From Maribacter algarum (ex Zhang et al. 2020) (lineage in GTDB: Bacteria > Bacteroidota > Bacteroidia > Flavobacteriales > Flavobacteriaceae): a stretch of 64,000 nt of DNA. This document shows, piece after piece, positions 18,191 to 26,202 of the stretch (its first letter is position 1; the number at the start of each line of letters is the position of its first letter). The notes under the pieces are model-generated. The model did not search any database, was not told the origin of the DNA, and saw only the letters and a list, made by a program, of their open reading frames with translations. Made by a program: the position numbers and the translations under genes. The DNA is taken from positions 186,001-250,000 of the forward strand of contig NZ_VATY01000001.1 of NCBI RefSeq assembly GCF_005885635.1, given 5' to 3'.

Positions 18191-18658
18191 TTATCCTTTT
18201 TCCACTTTAAAATAATTGTATGCTATTTCTAGGGTTTCTACCATAATTGAATTTTCTGTAGCATTTAAATCGCTTACGTTCCATTTTCGCGGCCACGCCT
18301 TAAAAACCTTCCAAGTAAGTAATGGGTTATGCTCGTTATTCAGTAAATGTATGTTCATATTTACTGGCACAAACTCTCGATTATACAAAGCGTTTTTTAC
18401 CCATTTTATAACCTCTGAATCAAGGAGTAGTCCTCTCTTTAAAGAGAGATCAGAAAACTTGCTTCTACCAGGAATTTTATGCTCGAACAGATTTTGTCCT
18501 CCTTCTTTTATATTCTCGACATCGAGTTCCATATTGAGTCCGCCAACACTTTGAAAACGGGTATCATTGTCATTGCCAATATTGATGAAGTCAACCTTAA
18601 AATAAAAGCCAACCGGGGGATAATACCCTCCGGAACTAAGTGCATCTTCCATAACCAA
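18191..18658 (-). CDS. Inner tube protein, gp19-like (Afp5-like)
   Basis: The 155-residue protein has the tail tube/Hcp-like pattern: GFYFKVDFINI, then FQSVGGLNMELDVENIKEGG, the HKIPGRSKFSDLSLKRGL block, and a C-terminal WNVSDLNATENSIMVETLEI segment. In eCIS the Afp5 type makes the first tube layer, adapting the sixfold tube to the trimeric spike. Placement directly before DUF5908 and LysM fits that adaptor role. An alternative ATG two codons downstream (MEDALSS) cannot be excluded. Confidence 0.9.
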   Translation of the reverse strand: MVMEDALSSGGYYPPVGFYFKVDFINIGNDNDTRFQSVGGLNMELDVENIKEGGQNLFEHKIPGRSKFSDLSLKRGLLLDSEVIKWVKNALYNREFVPVNMNIHLLNNEHNPLLTWKVFKAWPRKWNVSDLNATENSIMVETLEIAYNYFKVEKG

Positions 18659-18676
18659 GAATCGTATCTAAATATC

Positions 18677-19108
18677 CTACTTACCGGCCACTGTCATACC
18701 TTCATGAGCAATTTCAAGTGTCTCAATAGCGACTTCATTTCCATCAGACTTCATATCACTCGGCTGCCATTTTATGGGAAAAGCATTTTTAATTTTCCAT
18801 GACATTAAGGGATTGCCTTCTTCATTTAATAAACTTATAGTCAAATCTCGTCGTTCCACTTTTGTCATACTAACGGTATTGACCCAGTTATAAAAATCAA
18901 AATTATCTGCAAAAGTGCCTCTCTTTAAAGTGAGGTTACTATATTTCTGCATCCCTGGCATTTTGATTTTATGAAACTCTCGACTATTGCCATGTCTAAA
19001 TTCAATGGGTTCAACTTGAAAATCAAGACCTGTAACTTCGCTAAAGCCGTACTTGCTTCCACCCCATTCAACCAGGAAATGGAACTTTGGTAAAGGATAT
19101 GTTTCCAT
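18677..19108 (-). CDS. Inner tube protein, gp19-like, main tube (Afp1-like)
   Basis: The 143-residue protein is the paralogue of the neighbouring tube protein: PKFHFLVEWGGSKYGFSEVT, HKIKMPGMQKYSNLTLKRGT and WQPSDMKSDGNEVAIETLEI. It begins METYPLPKFHF, as do many Bacteroidota CIS tube proteins. It sits immediately after the sheath gene (43-nt gap) and is expected to be the stacked main tube. Length is usual for the family. Confidence 0.92.
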   Translation of the reverse strand: METYPLPKFHFLVEWGGSKYGFSEVTGLDFQVEPIEFRHGNSREFHKIKMPGMQKYSNLTLKRGTFADNFDFYNWVNTVSMTKVERRDLTISLLNEEGNPLMSWKIKNAFPIKWQPSDMKSDGNEVAIETLEIAHEGMTVAGK

Positions 19109-19151
19109 AATTATTTCTTTTATTTATGATTAATCAATATGATTTTTCGAA

Positions 19152-21125
19152 CTACGATTCTGCTAGTTTATGGGAGAACTCTAGAATAATGAATTCAGCA
19201 GGTCGCACAACGGCCATGCCTATTTCTACTATCATTCGACCTTCTAAAATATCTAGTGCCGACATGGTTTTTCCCAAACCAACCGCGACGTAAAAAGCAT
19301 GTTCGGGTTTTTCGCCCTGCAACGCACCTTCTCTCCAAAGGTTGGTCAGGTAATTCTCGATCATTGTCTGTACTTTTAACCATGTATTGGCATCATTAGG
19401 TTCAAAAACAAAAGGTTCTGTAGCATTTTTACAACTTTGTTCTACCATATTGAAAAACCTCCTAACACTAACATAACGCCATTCGTTGTCGTTACCAGCC
19501 AATGTTCTTGCCCCCCAAACAACGGTACCCCTTCCCGTAAAACTTCGTATGGCATTTATTGATTTTCCCGCAAGAGTATCAACATTCAAACCCATTTGAT
19601 CTTCATGACTGACGAAAACGGATGGCTTTACTACATAATTAAACCCGACGTTTGCGGGAGCCTTCCAAACCCCTCTACTACCATCAACCCTGGCATAGAT
19701 ACCTGCGATTGTTGAACTTGGAGTTAGGGTTACGTTTAACCTACTTATTTCTGATTTAATTTGATTGTAGAGTGCATTGTTTGTTGCCTTTATATCGGAC
19801 AATTTAGGTAGTGTAGTTATGCCCAAAGCATCAATAGCAGCTTTCAAATCGAAAAGCTCATTGGTCGCTGTGGTTTTTTGTGCCTCTAGCGAATCGTGTA
19901 TTGTAGAATCAGTAATGGTACCTTCATTGATACCTAAAACTCCATATATATTTGTTGCATTAGTCGTCAAAGTACCTACTAGCTTTGCTTTCGTATCATC
20001 CTGATTTAGTTTATATAGTTTACCATATAAGTCGGCAATTATTTGTTCCAAATTTGCATCCATCCAAGTTGTCATGTTTGCTACCAAACTAGTAGCTGCT
20101 GGTTCAACGAGTGTGGGCTCTTCCGATTCTGTTGCCTCTTCAATTAAATTGTTGATACTATTCTTGTTCGATTCGAGATAACCGATAAGAGCGTTGACTT
20201 GATTAATTATGGTATTCTTAGAAAGTAAAGCATCACTCTCACTTGCCGCTTCAATCTCTAATTTAGTGTCAACTATCGCTGTTAATAATGTTTCCAATTC
20301 TAGTAAATCAATGCCGTCAACCACTTTTTGGGCGGTTGCCGATAAACTAATATTTAAGCCATTAACTTCGGTTTCACCTTCGCTATAGGCATAATCTAAT
20401 GTCGTTTCTAAATAAGGGTAATAGGTAGCACCGTATTTCAACATATCTTTTTCAGGAGAAATATTAGATCTGATTTCTTCAACAGGATCGACATCAGCAA
20501 CACCGTTATTATATTCTTTGTCCGAGTAGGTATCTAATAACGTAAAGCGATCTTGTAACTTGTTACATTGCGTCAAAGCACTGTTGTAAAGACCATAAAA
20601 CTCCGCATCATCAGTCAGTGCGCTGGCATCAGGGAAAACTAAAAGCGTAGGTTCATCTTTAAGGGCAATCGCATTAAGCCCATCATTTAAGCCCATGAAT
20701 CCAGCCTGCTCATTAAGAATTACCGGGGCTACCGAATTATTTGTTCTGGCAGAAGCATAGGTCCCAACCGATACAATAAAACAAGGTCCGCCCCCATTAG
20801 CAAAATACATTTGCATGTTGTAGTACATTTTAAAGGGGGAAGGGTTCGAAGGTTGTGTAACAATAACTTCTTCATTTGGTAAATCAGCATTTAAAACTTG
20901 TACACCGATACTTGTTTCCTTTTCTGAATATCCAAAATAGGTTTGATACTCTTTCAAAGATGATAATCTCAAAGGCTCCATTACCAAATCATCATCAATC
21001 TTCTTTTTTGCTTTTTCAGTATACCCTATGAAGGCTGGTATCGCTGTTTCAACCTGGGCAATAGAAGGTGGTAGCTTTGGTATTTCTTCGATGTATACGC
21101 CTGGTGTTTTTAGAACTGTTGCCAT
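19152..21125 (-). CDS. Contractile sheath protein with large helical insertion (Afp2/3/4-like)
   Basis: The 657-residue protein starts with the sheath signature MATVLKTPGVYIEEIPKLPP followed by IPAFIGYTEKA. It ends with the C-terminal domain containing GRGTVVWGARTLAGNDNEWR, YVSVRRFFNMVEQS and GMAVVRPAEFIILEFSHK. Between GATYYPYLE (about 240) and the conserved TIAGIYARVDGSRGVWKAPA (473-492) lies about 210 residues of Glu, Lys, Leu, Thr-rich helix without sheath similarity. This is larger than the corresponding loop in most sheaths and should decorate the particle surface. It is the only sheath gene in the window; several related systems have two or three. Confidence 0.93.
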   Translation of the reverse strand: MATVLKTPGVYIEEIPKLPPSIAQVETAIPAFIGYTEKAKKKIDDDLVMEPLRLSSLKEYQTYFGYSEKETSIGVQVLNADLPNEEVIVTQPSNPSPFKMYYNMQMYFANGGGPCFIVSVGTYASARTNNSVAPVILNEQAGFMGLNDGLNAIALKDEPTLLVFPDASALTDDAEFYGLYNSALTQCNKLQDRFTLLDTYSDKEYNNGVADVDPVEEIRSNISPEKDMLKYGATYYPYLETTLDYAYSEGETEVNGLNISLSATAQKVVDGIDLLELETLLTAIVDTKLEIEAASESDALLSKNTIINQVNALIGYLESNKNSINNLIEEATESEEPTLVEPAATSLVANMTTWMDANLEQIIADLYGKLYKLNQDDTKAKLVGTLTTNATNIYGVLGINEGTITDSTIHDSLEAQKTTATNELFDLKAAIDALGITTLPKLSDIKATNNALYNQIKSEISRLNVTLTPSSTIAGIYARVDGSRGVWKAPANVGFNYVVKPSVFVSHEDQMGLNVDTLAGKSINAIRSFTGRGTVVWGARTLAGNDNEWRYVSVRRFFNMVEQSCKNATEPFVFEPNDANTWLKVQTMIENYLTNLWREGALQGEKPEHAFYVAVGLGKTMSALDILEGRMIVEIGMAVVRPAEFIILEFSHKLAES

Positions 21126-21145
21126 AATTTCTGATTTAATTGTTT

Positions 21146-22387
21146 TTATAAATTCAAATAAGTTTCGCTAATGATATAGCTGTTTTCATCTTCTGAAAGC
21201 GACAGGGTATTGCGCCCCGGAAGTTTTGTTTTCGTCAATGTACCCGAACTTGCTAGGTTTACAGAAATGGTATCTATAGCTTCTTCTTTCAATCGTACCG
21301 GTAACGTACTTTGAAAAGTAGTTGTGCCCACTAGACGTTCGAACTGAATTACACCATCCTCGTCGCTTATATCAACCACATTGTTGGTTCTACACTTATA
21401 TTTTAATAAGTGTTGAGCTGGCGCAAACCGAATCTTATACGCTCTTATATCAACTTCCGTAGGATTAGCCGGAAGCATATAAAAACTACCATCTGGTTGA
21501 AGAAAACGGTATTCGTCACGAGTAACGAAGTCGTCATTATGAATGTTTATTAACCCTAGATAGGGTTGCCAATCATTTGTCGGCCTGAAATAGAAAAATT
21601 CTTCTTGAGTATTTATAGTCACTCGATAAATACCTTCTGTAAAAGGTTGATGGTTATCATCACTAAACTTTATTTGTACGCCTGAGAAATCAATGTTATT
21701 GGGGTTTTCAAGAGGACCTATTATTGTACTTTTTATTTCCTTATCAAATAGCAGACTACTTGTATCATAGGCGAAGTATTTAATGTCAATTGCAGAGTTT
21801 GGGGTAGTCAATGACACATCGCGCGATAGGTTTGTAAAAGTCAGAGCGGAGTTCGGGTTTGCATAACTTATCTTGCCTAAATTCCTAAATTGAGTGTTGT
21901 TATTTAGATTTCCCGTAGTTGCATTGATTTTTTTTAAGCATTCATAGGCGGTATTTGAACCACTTCTTACAAGGTCATTATACAGATAAGTATTTGCGTT
22001 ATCGAACTCAGGCAATCTTTCATGTAGATAAAGCTCGTCTTCCACAGACTTTTCTCCTCCATCTATAATAGAGTTTGCATTACTGAAATATAATTTGTTA
22101 TTGTAAGGATCAGCTACTTTGCAATTGGTAATCTGAGCGAAATTAGAATTTACAACCTCCAAGAAAAACTGAAGCTTAATATTATTGGCCAGATCAAGAA
22201 GAGGACGTGTATCTTGTATATGCTTTACGAGTGCATAAAGTTTATTGTTATAAAATTTAGTTACAAGACCCGCATTTCGTAGCACAATTTCAGTGGCCTC
22301 AGTTGGTACAATACGAAATACGTCTGGTTTGCTTATTGAATAATAATCATGTTCTATTTCTATAGTAAAGAGAGTGGTATATTTCAT
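21146..22387 (-). CDS. Uncharacterised eCIS operon protein, 413 aa
   Basis: I do not recognise a named domain. The protein is soluble, beta-rich and without signal peptide or membrane segment. It starts MKYTTLFTIEIEHDYYSISK and contains Asn-rich turns throughout and an EFFYFRPTNDWQPYLGLINI segment near residue 262. It ends in a beta-strand tail (LPGRNTLSLSEDENSYIISE). Its position between the DUF4255 gene (75-nt gap) and the sheath gene (20-nt gap), on the same strand, makes it part of the eCIS transcript. A cap adaptor or sheath-terminating role is possible by location only. Confidence 0.6.
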   Translation of the reverse strand: MKYTTLFTIEIEHDYYSISKPDVFRIVPTEATEIVLRNAGLVTKFYNNKLYALVKHIQDTRPLLDLANNIKLQFFLEVVNSNFAQITNCKVADPYNNKLYFSNANSIIDGGEKSVEDELYLHERLPEFDNANTYLYNDLVRSGSNTAYECLKKINATTGNLNNNTQFRNLGKISYANPNSALTFTNLSRDVSLTTPNSAIDIKYFAYDTSSLLFDKEIKSTIIGPLENPNNIDFSGVQIKFSDDNHQPFTEGIYRVTINTQEEFFYFRPTNDWQPYLGLINIHNDDFVTRDEYRFLQPDGSFYMLPANPTEVDIRAYKIRFAPAQHLLKYKCRTNNVVDISDEDGVIQFERLVGTTTFQSTLPVRLKEEAIDTISVNLASSGTLTKTKLPGRNTLSLSEDENSYIISETYLNL

Positions 22388-22462
22388 TTATAAATTTCTA
22401 TTGGCTTATTTTAGCTCCAAGCATTTTCTAGATCAACTGTTACATTTCAAATCCAACCAGTT

Positions 22463-23041
22463 TTATGGAGCGACTGCCTCAATAACACTTTTATTTGTTT
22501 CAATTTCTGTAATCAATCCAGACTCTGTTTGATTGTCTTGATCGGCAATGGGTATCATTTGTAATTTATAAAGTACAGATGGCAGGTATTTTCCTCCTAA
22601 AGTGCTCCATAGATGATTTACTTGTTCAAAATTCATCGTATATAATTCCAATTTTAAGCGTTCTATATTTTCATCGAGTGATGGAAATTCTGATCGGGGG
22701 AAATAATTGTTGCTCTGAAAGCACTGTATGACATTAGAAATCATAGTTAAAGAAGTAGCATAATTTTTGAGGTGTACGGAGAACAGCAGATATAAATTGA
22801 CTAGTATTTTGGGGTTGCCCTTCTTTACTTGCCCACCTACCCTATAGATGCCATCAGGATTCTTAGAAATACGATCTTCTTCTATATTTACTAGTGTAAT
22901 AACAACCCCTGCGTCATCTCCATCATCTGCGATTTTCGCAATATTACCGAGGATAGCTTGTTTCTCGGTTTCAGTCGGATCTATACCTTGTAAATACAGG
23001 TTAGTTTGATCCTCAATGAAAGACAAGGCTTTATTGATCAT
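22463..23041 (-). CDS. DUF4255 protein, tube/sheath terminator (Afp16-like)
   Basis: The 192-residue protein matches the DUF4255 pattern: a first helix MINKALSFIEDQTNLYLQG, ITLVNIEEDRISKNP, a central VNLYLLFSVHLKNYATSLTM and a C-terminal NHLWSTLGGKYLPSVLYKLQ. Pvc16/Afp16 proteins of this family cap the distal end of the tube and sheath. It is the first gene of the structural operon, 187 nt downstream of the LuxR gene, so the main eCIS promoter probably lies in that gap. I could not identify a convincing promoter there. Confidence 0.88.
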   Translation of the reverse strand: MINKALSFIEDQTNLYLQGIDPTETEKQAILGNIAKIADDGDDAGVVITLVNIEEDRISKNPDGIYRVGGQVKKGNPKILVNLYLLFSVHLKNYATSLTMISNVIQCFQSNNYFPRSEFPSLDENIERLKLELYTMNFEQVNHLWSTLGGKYLPSVLYKLQMIPIADQDNQTESGLITEIETNKSVIEAVAP

Positions 23042-23163
23042 GTTATAATGAATGCTTAATTGTTGGATGAGGGAAACTATGTTTTGAGGGAATTACTATT
23101 AAAGACCTGACGAAAAGCCCTATAAATAGTAGTACTAAGATGAAAAGAAATCAGTACTTAAAC

Positions 23164-23183
23164 AATCCCTAAAAATGGGGATT
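23164..23183 (-). terminator. Possible terminator after the LuxR gene
   Basis: AATCCC (23164-23169) pairs with GGGATT (23178-23183). On the minus strand the hairpin follows the regulator stop by about 45 nt and is succeeded by GTTTAAG, only weakly T-rich. It may separate regulator and structural transcripts. Confidence 0.4.
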
Positions 23184-23228
23184 TTAGTTCCAGGTAATTT
23201 AAAACCGTACAAACTATAAATTTGTAAA

Positions 23229-23936
23229 TCACAATTCCATAACCTTGGAAGCCTTTTTAATCAATTGAGCCGTATTTTTTACACCAAACTTTTCAATAAG
23301 ATTCTTGCGATGTGATATGGCCGTATGATTACTAATAAACAACATATTCGCAATTTGTTTTGAAGAAAAACCATCAGCAACGAGATGTAGCACTTCTTTT
23401 TCCCGCGAGGAAATGGCAGTGTGCCAGCTTTTTGAATATCTGTTTCGATTATTATTATCAGGAACGGAGAAGCAACCTTCAATACGCTCCTTGTCCGTAA
23501 CATCGGAAAAATAGTTTACGGCCAAGGTAAGCCTGTTCAACCTGTGTACAATCATTTCATGCTTTATAGAAATACGCTTCTTCTTAATATCTGTAATATG
23601 ATATCTCAGTGAAAGTGGACTGCATACCGTAGCAAATGACAAAAAATTCAGGATTCGGGCCTCTATCCGTAGGTTTTCATCCGAATCAAGAAGAGAGAGC
23701 CAGAAAGTCCATCCTTCTTTCAATAATCTTGAAGAATCTTCACCCAACATTTTTTTAAGATTTTGGTTTGCATACAAAAAGTGGCCCTGTTCAATCAAAT
23801 AAATACCTATCATTAAATTTTTGGAGCGCTCACATGTCTCTAAGACTTCGAAGACTTTAGAAGTAAGGTTATTTTTATTAAAGCCAAATGGGTTTAGACC
23901 ATTCTCGATTTCTGTAAGGTTCATTAGGGTGGGCAA
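23229..23936 (-). CDS. PAS-LuxR (GerE-type) transcriptional regulator
   Basis: The 235-residue protein has a C-terminal LuxR helix-turn-helix: SSREKEVLHLVADGFSSKQI then FISNHTAISHRKNLIEKFGV (about 170-225). The N-terminal 130 residues read as a PAS-like sensor (YLIEQGHFLYANQNLKKMLG, WTFWLSLLDSDENLRIEARI), not a phosphoreceiver, since no Asp-Lys arrangement of a REC domain is seen. It lies directly upstream of the eCIS operon in the same orientation, so it is the best candidate for a dedicated regulator of particle production. Regulation by it is inference. Confidence 0.85.
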   Translation of the reverse strand: MPTLMNLTEIENGLNPFGFNKNNLTSKVFEVLETCERSKNLMIGIYLIEQGHFLYANQNLKKMLGEDSSRLLKEGWTFWLSLLDSDENLRIEARILNFLSFATVCSPLSLRYHITDIKKKRISIKHEMIVHRLNRLTLAVNYFSDVTDKERIEGCFSVPDNNNRNRYSKSWHTAISSREKEVLHLVADGFSSKQIANMLFISNHTAISHRKNLIEKFGVKNTAQLIKKASKVMEL

Positions 23937-24289
23937 TTTCCTTCAATTTATTGAATATTACATTTTTGATTATTAAGAATTGTGTAGTTGGTATTGTTTA
24001 TTACATAGACAGTCATTTTTAAACAATAAATGTAATACTTCTCCTTATTATTCTTATAACAATATACTTCTGCGTTATAAGTAATTCCATTTCGTGGTAT
24101 TTGTAATAACTTTTTGAAATTTGAAATCAAAAAACTATTTCCTTGAAAATCCATGGCATCAATGAATTATCGAAATGTTCACACGTTTTTAAAAATGGAG
24201 TCCTTAATTTAAAATAATTGATATTCTATTTATGTTAGGGGGTATGAATAAAAAAAGGTAATGACTATCTATCATTATCTTAACACTTA

Positions 24290-24298
24290 GGGGGGGGG
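24290..24298. repeat. Poly-G tract (G9)
   Basis: Nine consecutive G on the plus strand, about 350 nt upstream of the LuxR start on its non-template orientation as C9. Homopolymers this long are prone to slipped-strand change, and similar tracts recur at 24544, 27285 and 38686. Confidence 0.8.
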
Positions 24299-24543
24299 AT
24301 TTTTGATACTATTAATGTTTCTGCCGTGTTGAATTTTCGTTTACTGCTTCTATTTAAAATCACCCATTCGGTGAGCACAAAAAGCCAATCCTCTCAAATC
24401 CCCTACATATGGATGAATTAGATGTTAGGTTCTAGTACCTCCGGCTCCACTTCACTCAAAAATACACCACAGATTGGGAACTAATAAAAGACCAATCTTG
24501 CCAGAGTATTTTTAATAAAAGTCAAGATACGCATCACCTAACC

Positions 24544-24552
24544 GGGGGGGGG
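24544..24552. repeat. Poly-G tract (G9)
   Basis: Nine consecutive G about 100 nt beyond the stop of the lipoprotein gene at 24652. Unlike the other tracts it is downstream, not upstream, of its nearest gene. Confidence 0.8.
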
Positions 24553-24651
24553 TGTTTTGTTTACAACAAGGTAAGGTGGGAAAACGAGAGGTATTCCCTC
24601 CTACTTGACTTCAAAAGTAACCAAAAGGCATAATTCGACGTTTTTCGCAAA

Positions 24652-25062
24652 TTACAAGGAGACCAAAACCAAGTCGCCTTCCGATGAGCTCAATTCAATG
24701 CGCACGATCGTATGATCAGTTTCACTAACTGGAGTCATTGTTCCTTTATATTGAACATCAGGACCAGGGTCTTCCCGATTGATAGTAAACTCAATTTCGA
24801 GTCCTTTAAAACTTCCAGACAACGGATTGTTCAATTCGGATTTACTATTGTGAATTTCATCACCATCAAATACTCCCATATGAACATTTTTATTATCGTC
24901 ATTTGGCTGTAAGTCAATCTTGTAATCACTGTCGCCTTCAACCTGCCAAGTTGCGTTAAATCCAGGAATAAATGTAGTGCCACCACCAGGGTCTGAACTA
25001 CATCCAACTATCAAGATTGTACAGCAAATTATCAGTAGGGTTTTATAGTTTTTTGTTTTCAT
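24652..25062 (-). CDS. Small lipoprotein of unknown function
   Basis: The 136-residue protein has a lipoprotein signal peptide ending ILIVGCSSDPGG, with lipidation predicted at Cys21. The mature part is a small beta-rich domain (about 105 residues, FNATWQVEGDSDYKIDLQPN near the start) resembling the lipocalin-like or heat-shock-like beta domains frequent in Bacteroidota lipoproteins. I do not recognise a family. It is 44 nt downstream of the CsgG-like gene and probably its operon partner. Confidence 0.75.
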   Translation of the reverse strand: MKTKNYKTLLIICCTILIVGCSSDPGGGTTFIPGFNATWQVEGDSDYKIDLQPNDDNKNVHMGVFDGDEIHNSKSELNNPLSGSFKGLEIEFTINREDPGPDVQYKGTMTPVSETDHTIVRIELSSSEGDLVLVSL

Positions 25063-25106
25063 AGGATTGGGGTTTTAAAGTTGCTAATTCATCTTACACA
25101 AAATCT

Positions 25107-26129
25107 TTATCCACTCATTTCAATTTTTAACTGAGACTGAAATGTATTTATTTTTAAATCCATTATGTCAATTTGTGTATCAAGATCATTGGTTATTATC
25201 TTAATGTCTTTAAGTATTTCTTCCCTCATTTTTTTCTTTTCACTATTACTATAAGTACTGCGGCCATACTCTCCAATAGCAATTCTCACTTTGTCAAGCT
25301 TTAGAATATTGGTTTTATGAATGTCATTTAAAATTCCGCTCAAAATAGCCTCTAACTCTTGACTTCTAGGTTTATTCCAATGTTTGGAAAAGTTCATGTG
25401 ATATGTTGCCCCATTATTGTGAACATCATCAAAAACTTCGTTATAGTCTTCAATCTTCTCGGCTAATGCATTGAAGTAGTTTTGATTATCAAAAGCAAAG
25501 TTCGCCATATCTTGAAATTCTTTTTGAACATCTTTAACACGAACCATATACGTCGCTAAAACTCTTGAAACTTGATCGTATTGCTCCTTCTTGGCCGCGA
25601 GAAGTTCATGGGCATGCAATCGATCGAGCAACTTCTTCATGGCATTCTTTCGCGTAAGATTATCACGAATGAGACCTCTTTTTATCAAAATACTTCCTTT
25701 TCTAAGAATGACTTCACCTAAGCTTTGAAATGTCACGATAACTTCGTATTCACCGCTATCAATATCATCTTTTACTTCACCAAAAATTACAACTTCGGCT
25801 TGAAATGCCCTGAGACTATCAAGAGAAGCCAAAGGTAGACTTCGAATCTCCGCCATCTCCGTTTCCATATTTTTATGCGCCATTACTCGATTGTATCTTC
25901 TCCGCTCAAGTACAGTATATAATCCAGAATTGATTAATTCCGTCTCAAAATCATTTGTGAGCTGATTGCCTATTTTTCTAATTGAATCGTCGCTGACACT
26001 AAAGTCCCAGACATACACTATAGAATCGTTTGTAGAATTCAATTCGACTATGGGATGTATTAACCCAGGTAGTGCAGCAAATATTAATATGACTCCTATT
26101 TTTAGTTTTTTTTTCATGGTCTTAATCAC
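25107..26129 (-). CDS. Exported CsgG/FlgO-like protein with helical C-terminus
   Basis: The 340-residue protein has an N-terminal hydrophobic export segment (about residues 9-26). Residues 35-160 show the pattern of CsgG/FlgO/TolB-N-like domains: an early strand VYVWDFSV, helix RKIGNQLTNDFETELINSGL, then YTVLERRRYNRVMA and later AEVVIFGEVKD. The rest is long charged helices (from about 190) that may form a coiled coil. It is expected in the periplasm or attached to a membrane. It lies between a TIR gene with a transmembrane segment (73-nt gap) and a lipoprotein gene, so these three may form an envelope-associated module. The domain call is by pattern and moderate. Confidence 0.6.
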   Translation of the reverse strand: MIKTMKKKLKIGVILIFAALPGLIHPIVELNSTNDSIVYVWDFSVSDDSIRKIGNQLTNDFETELINSGLYTVLERRRYNRVMAHKNMETEMAEIRSLPLASLDSLRAFQAEVVIFGEVKDDIDSGEYEVIVTFQSLGEVILRKGSILIKRGLIRDNLTRKNAMKKLLDRLHAHELLAAKKEQYDQVSRVLATYMVRVKDVQKEFQDMANFAFDNQNYFNALAEKIEDYNEVFDDVHNNGATYHMNFSKHWNKPRSQELEAILSGILNDIHKTNILKLDKVRIAIGEYGRSTYSNSEKKKMREEILKDIKIITNDLDTQIDIMDLKINTFQSQLKIEMSG

Positions 26130-26202
26130 TTTTACTATTTACTAGAGTTTCTGAAGCTCATAGTTCAAAAAGAATAAATATCTGTAGTGGGGAACAATAC
26201 TT

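Larger units (their letters stand above)
24155..24651. other. Gene-poor gap with two G9 tracts
   Basis: This 497-nt stretch separates the eCIS regulator from the accessory island. It contains two G9 runs (24290-24298 and 24544-24552) and a G5 run at 24238-24242. A plus-strand frame from 24409 is open for a stretch but has an early TAG and no recognisable similarity. No convincing gene was found. The position between two unlike gene sets makes it a candidate island boundary. Confidence 0.6.

Noticed and set aside
15570-23041. Contractile phage tail or classical type VI secretion system
   Set aside because: The LysM, DUF5908, DUF4255 and CIS tape measure proteins with two tube proteins mark an eCIS. 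There are no TssJLM membrane genes and no phage head, lysis or integration genes.
23948-24154. 68-codon minus-strand frame upstream of the LuxR gene
   Set aside because: Composition follows local AT-rich DNA, with no recognised motif. It is more likely part of the leader region.
24409-24612. Plus-strand frame crossing the second G9 tract (starts MDELDVRF)
   Set aside because: An in-frame TAG follows the eighth codon, and the remainder shows no similarity I can name. Possible debris but not supportable as a gene.
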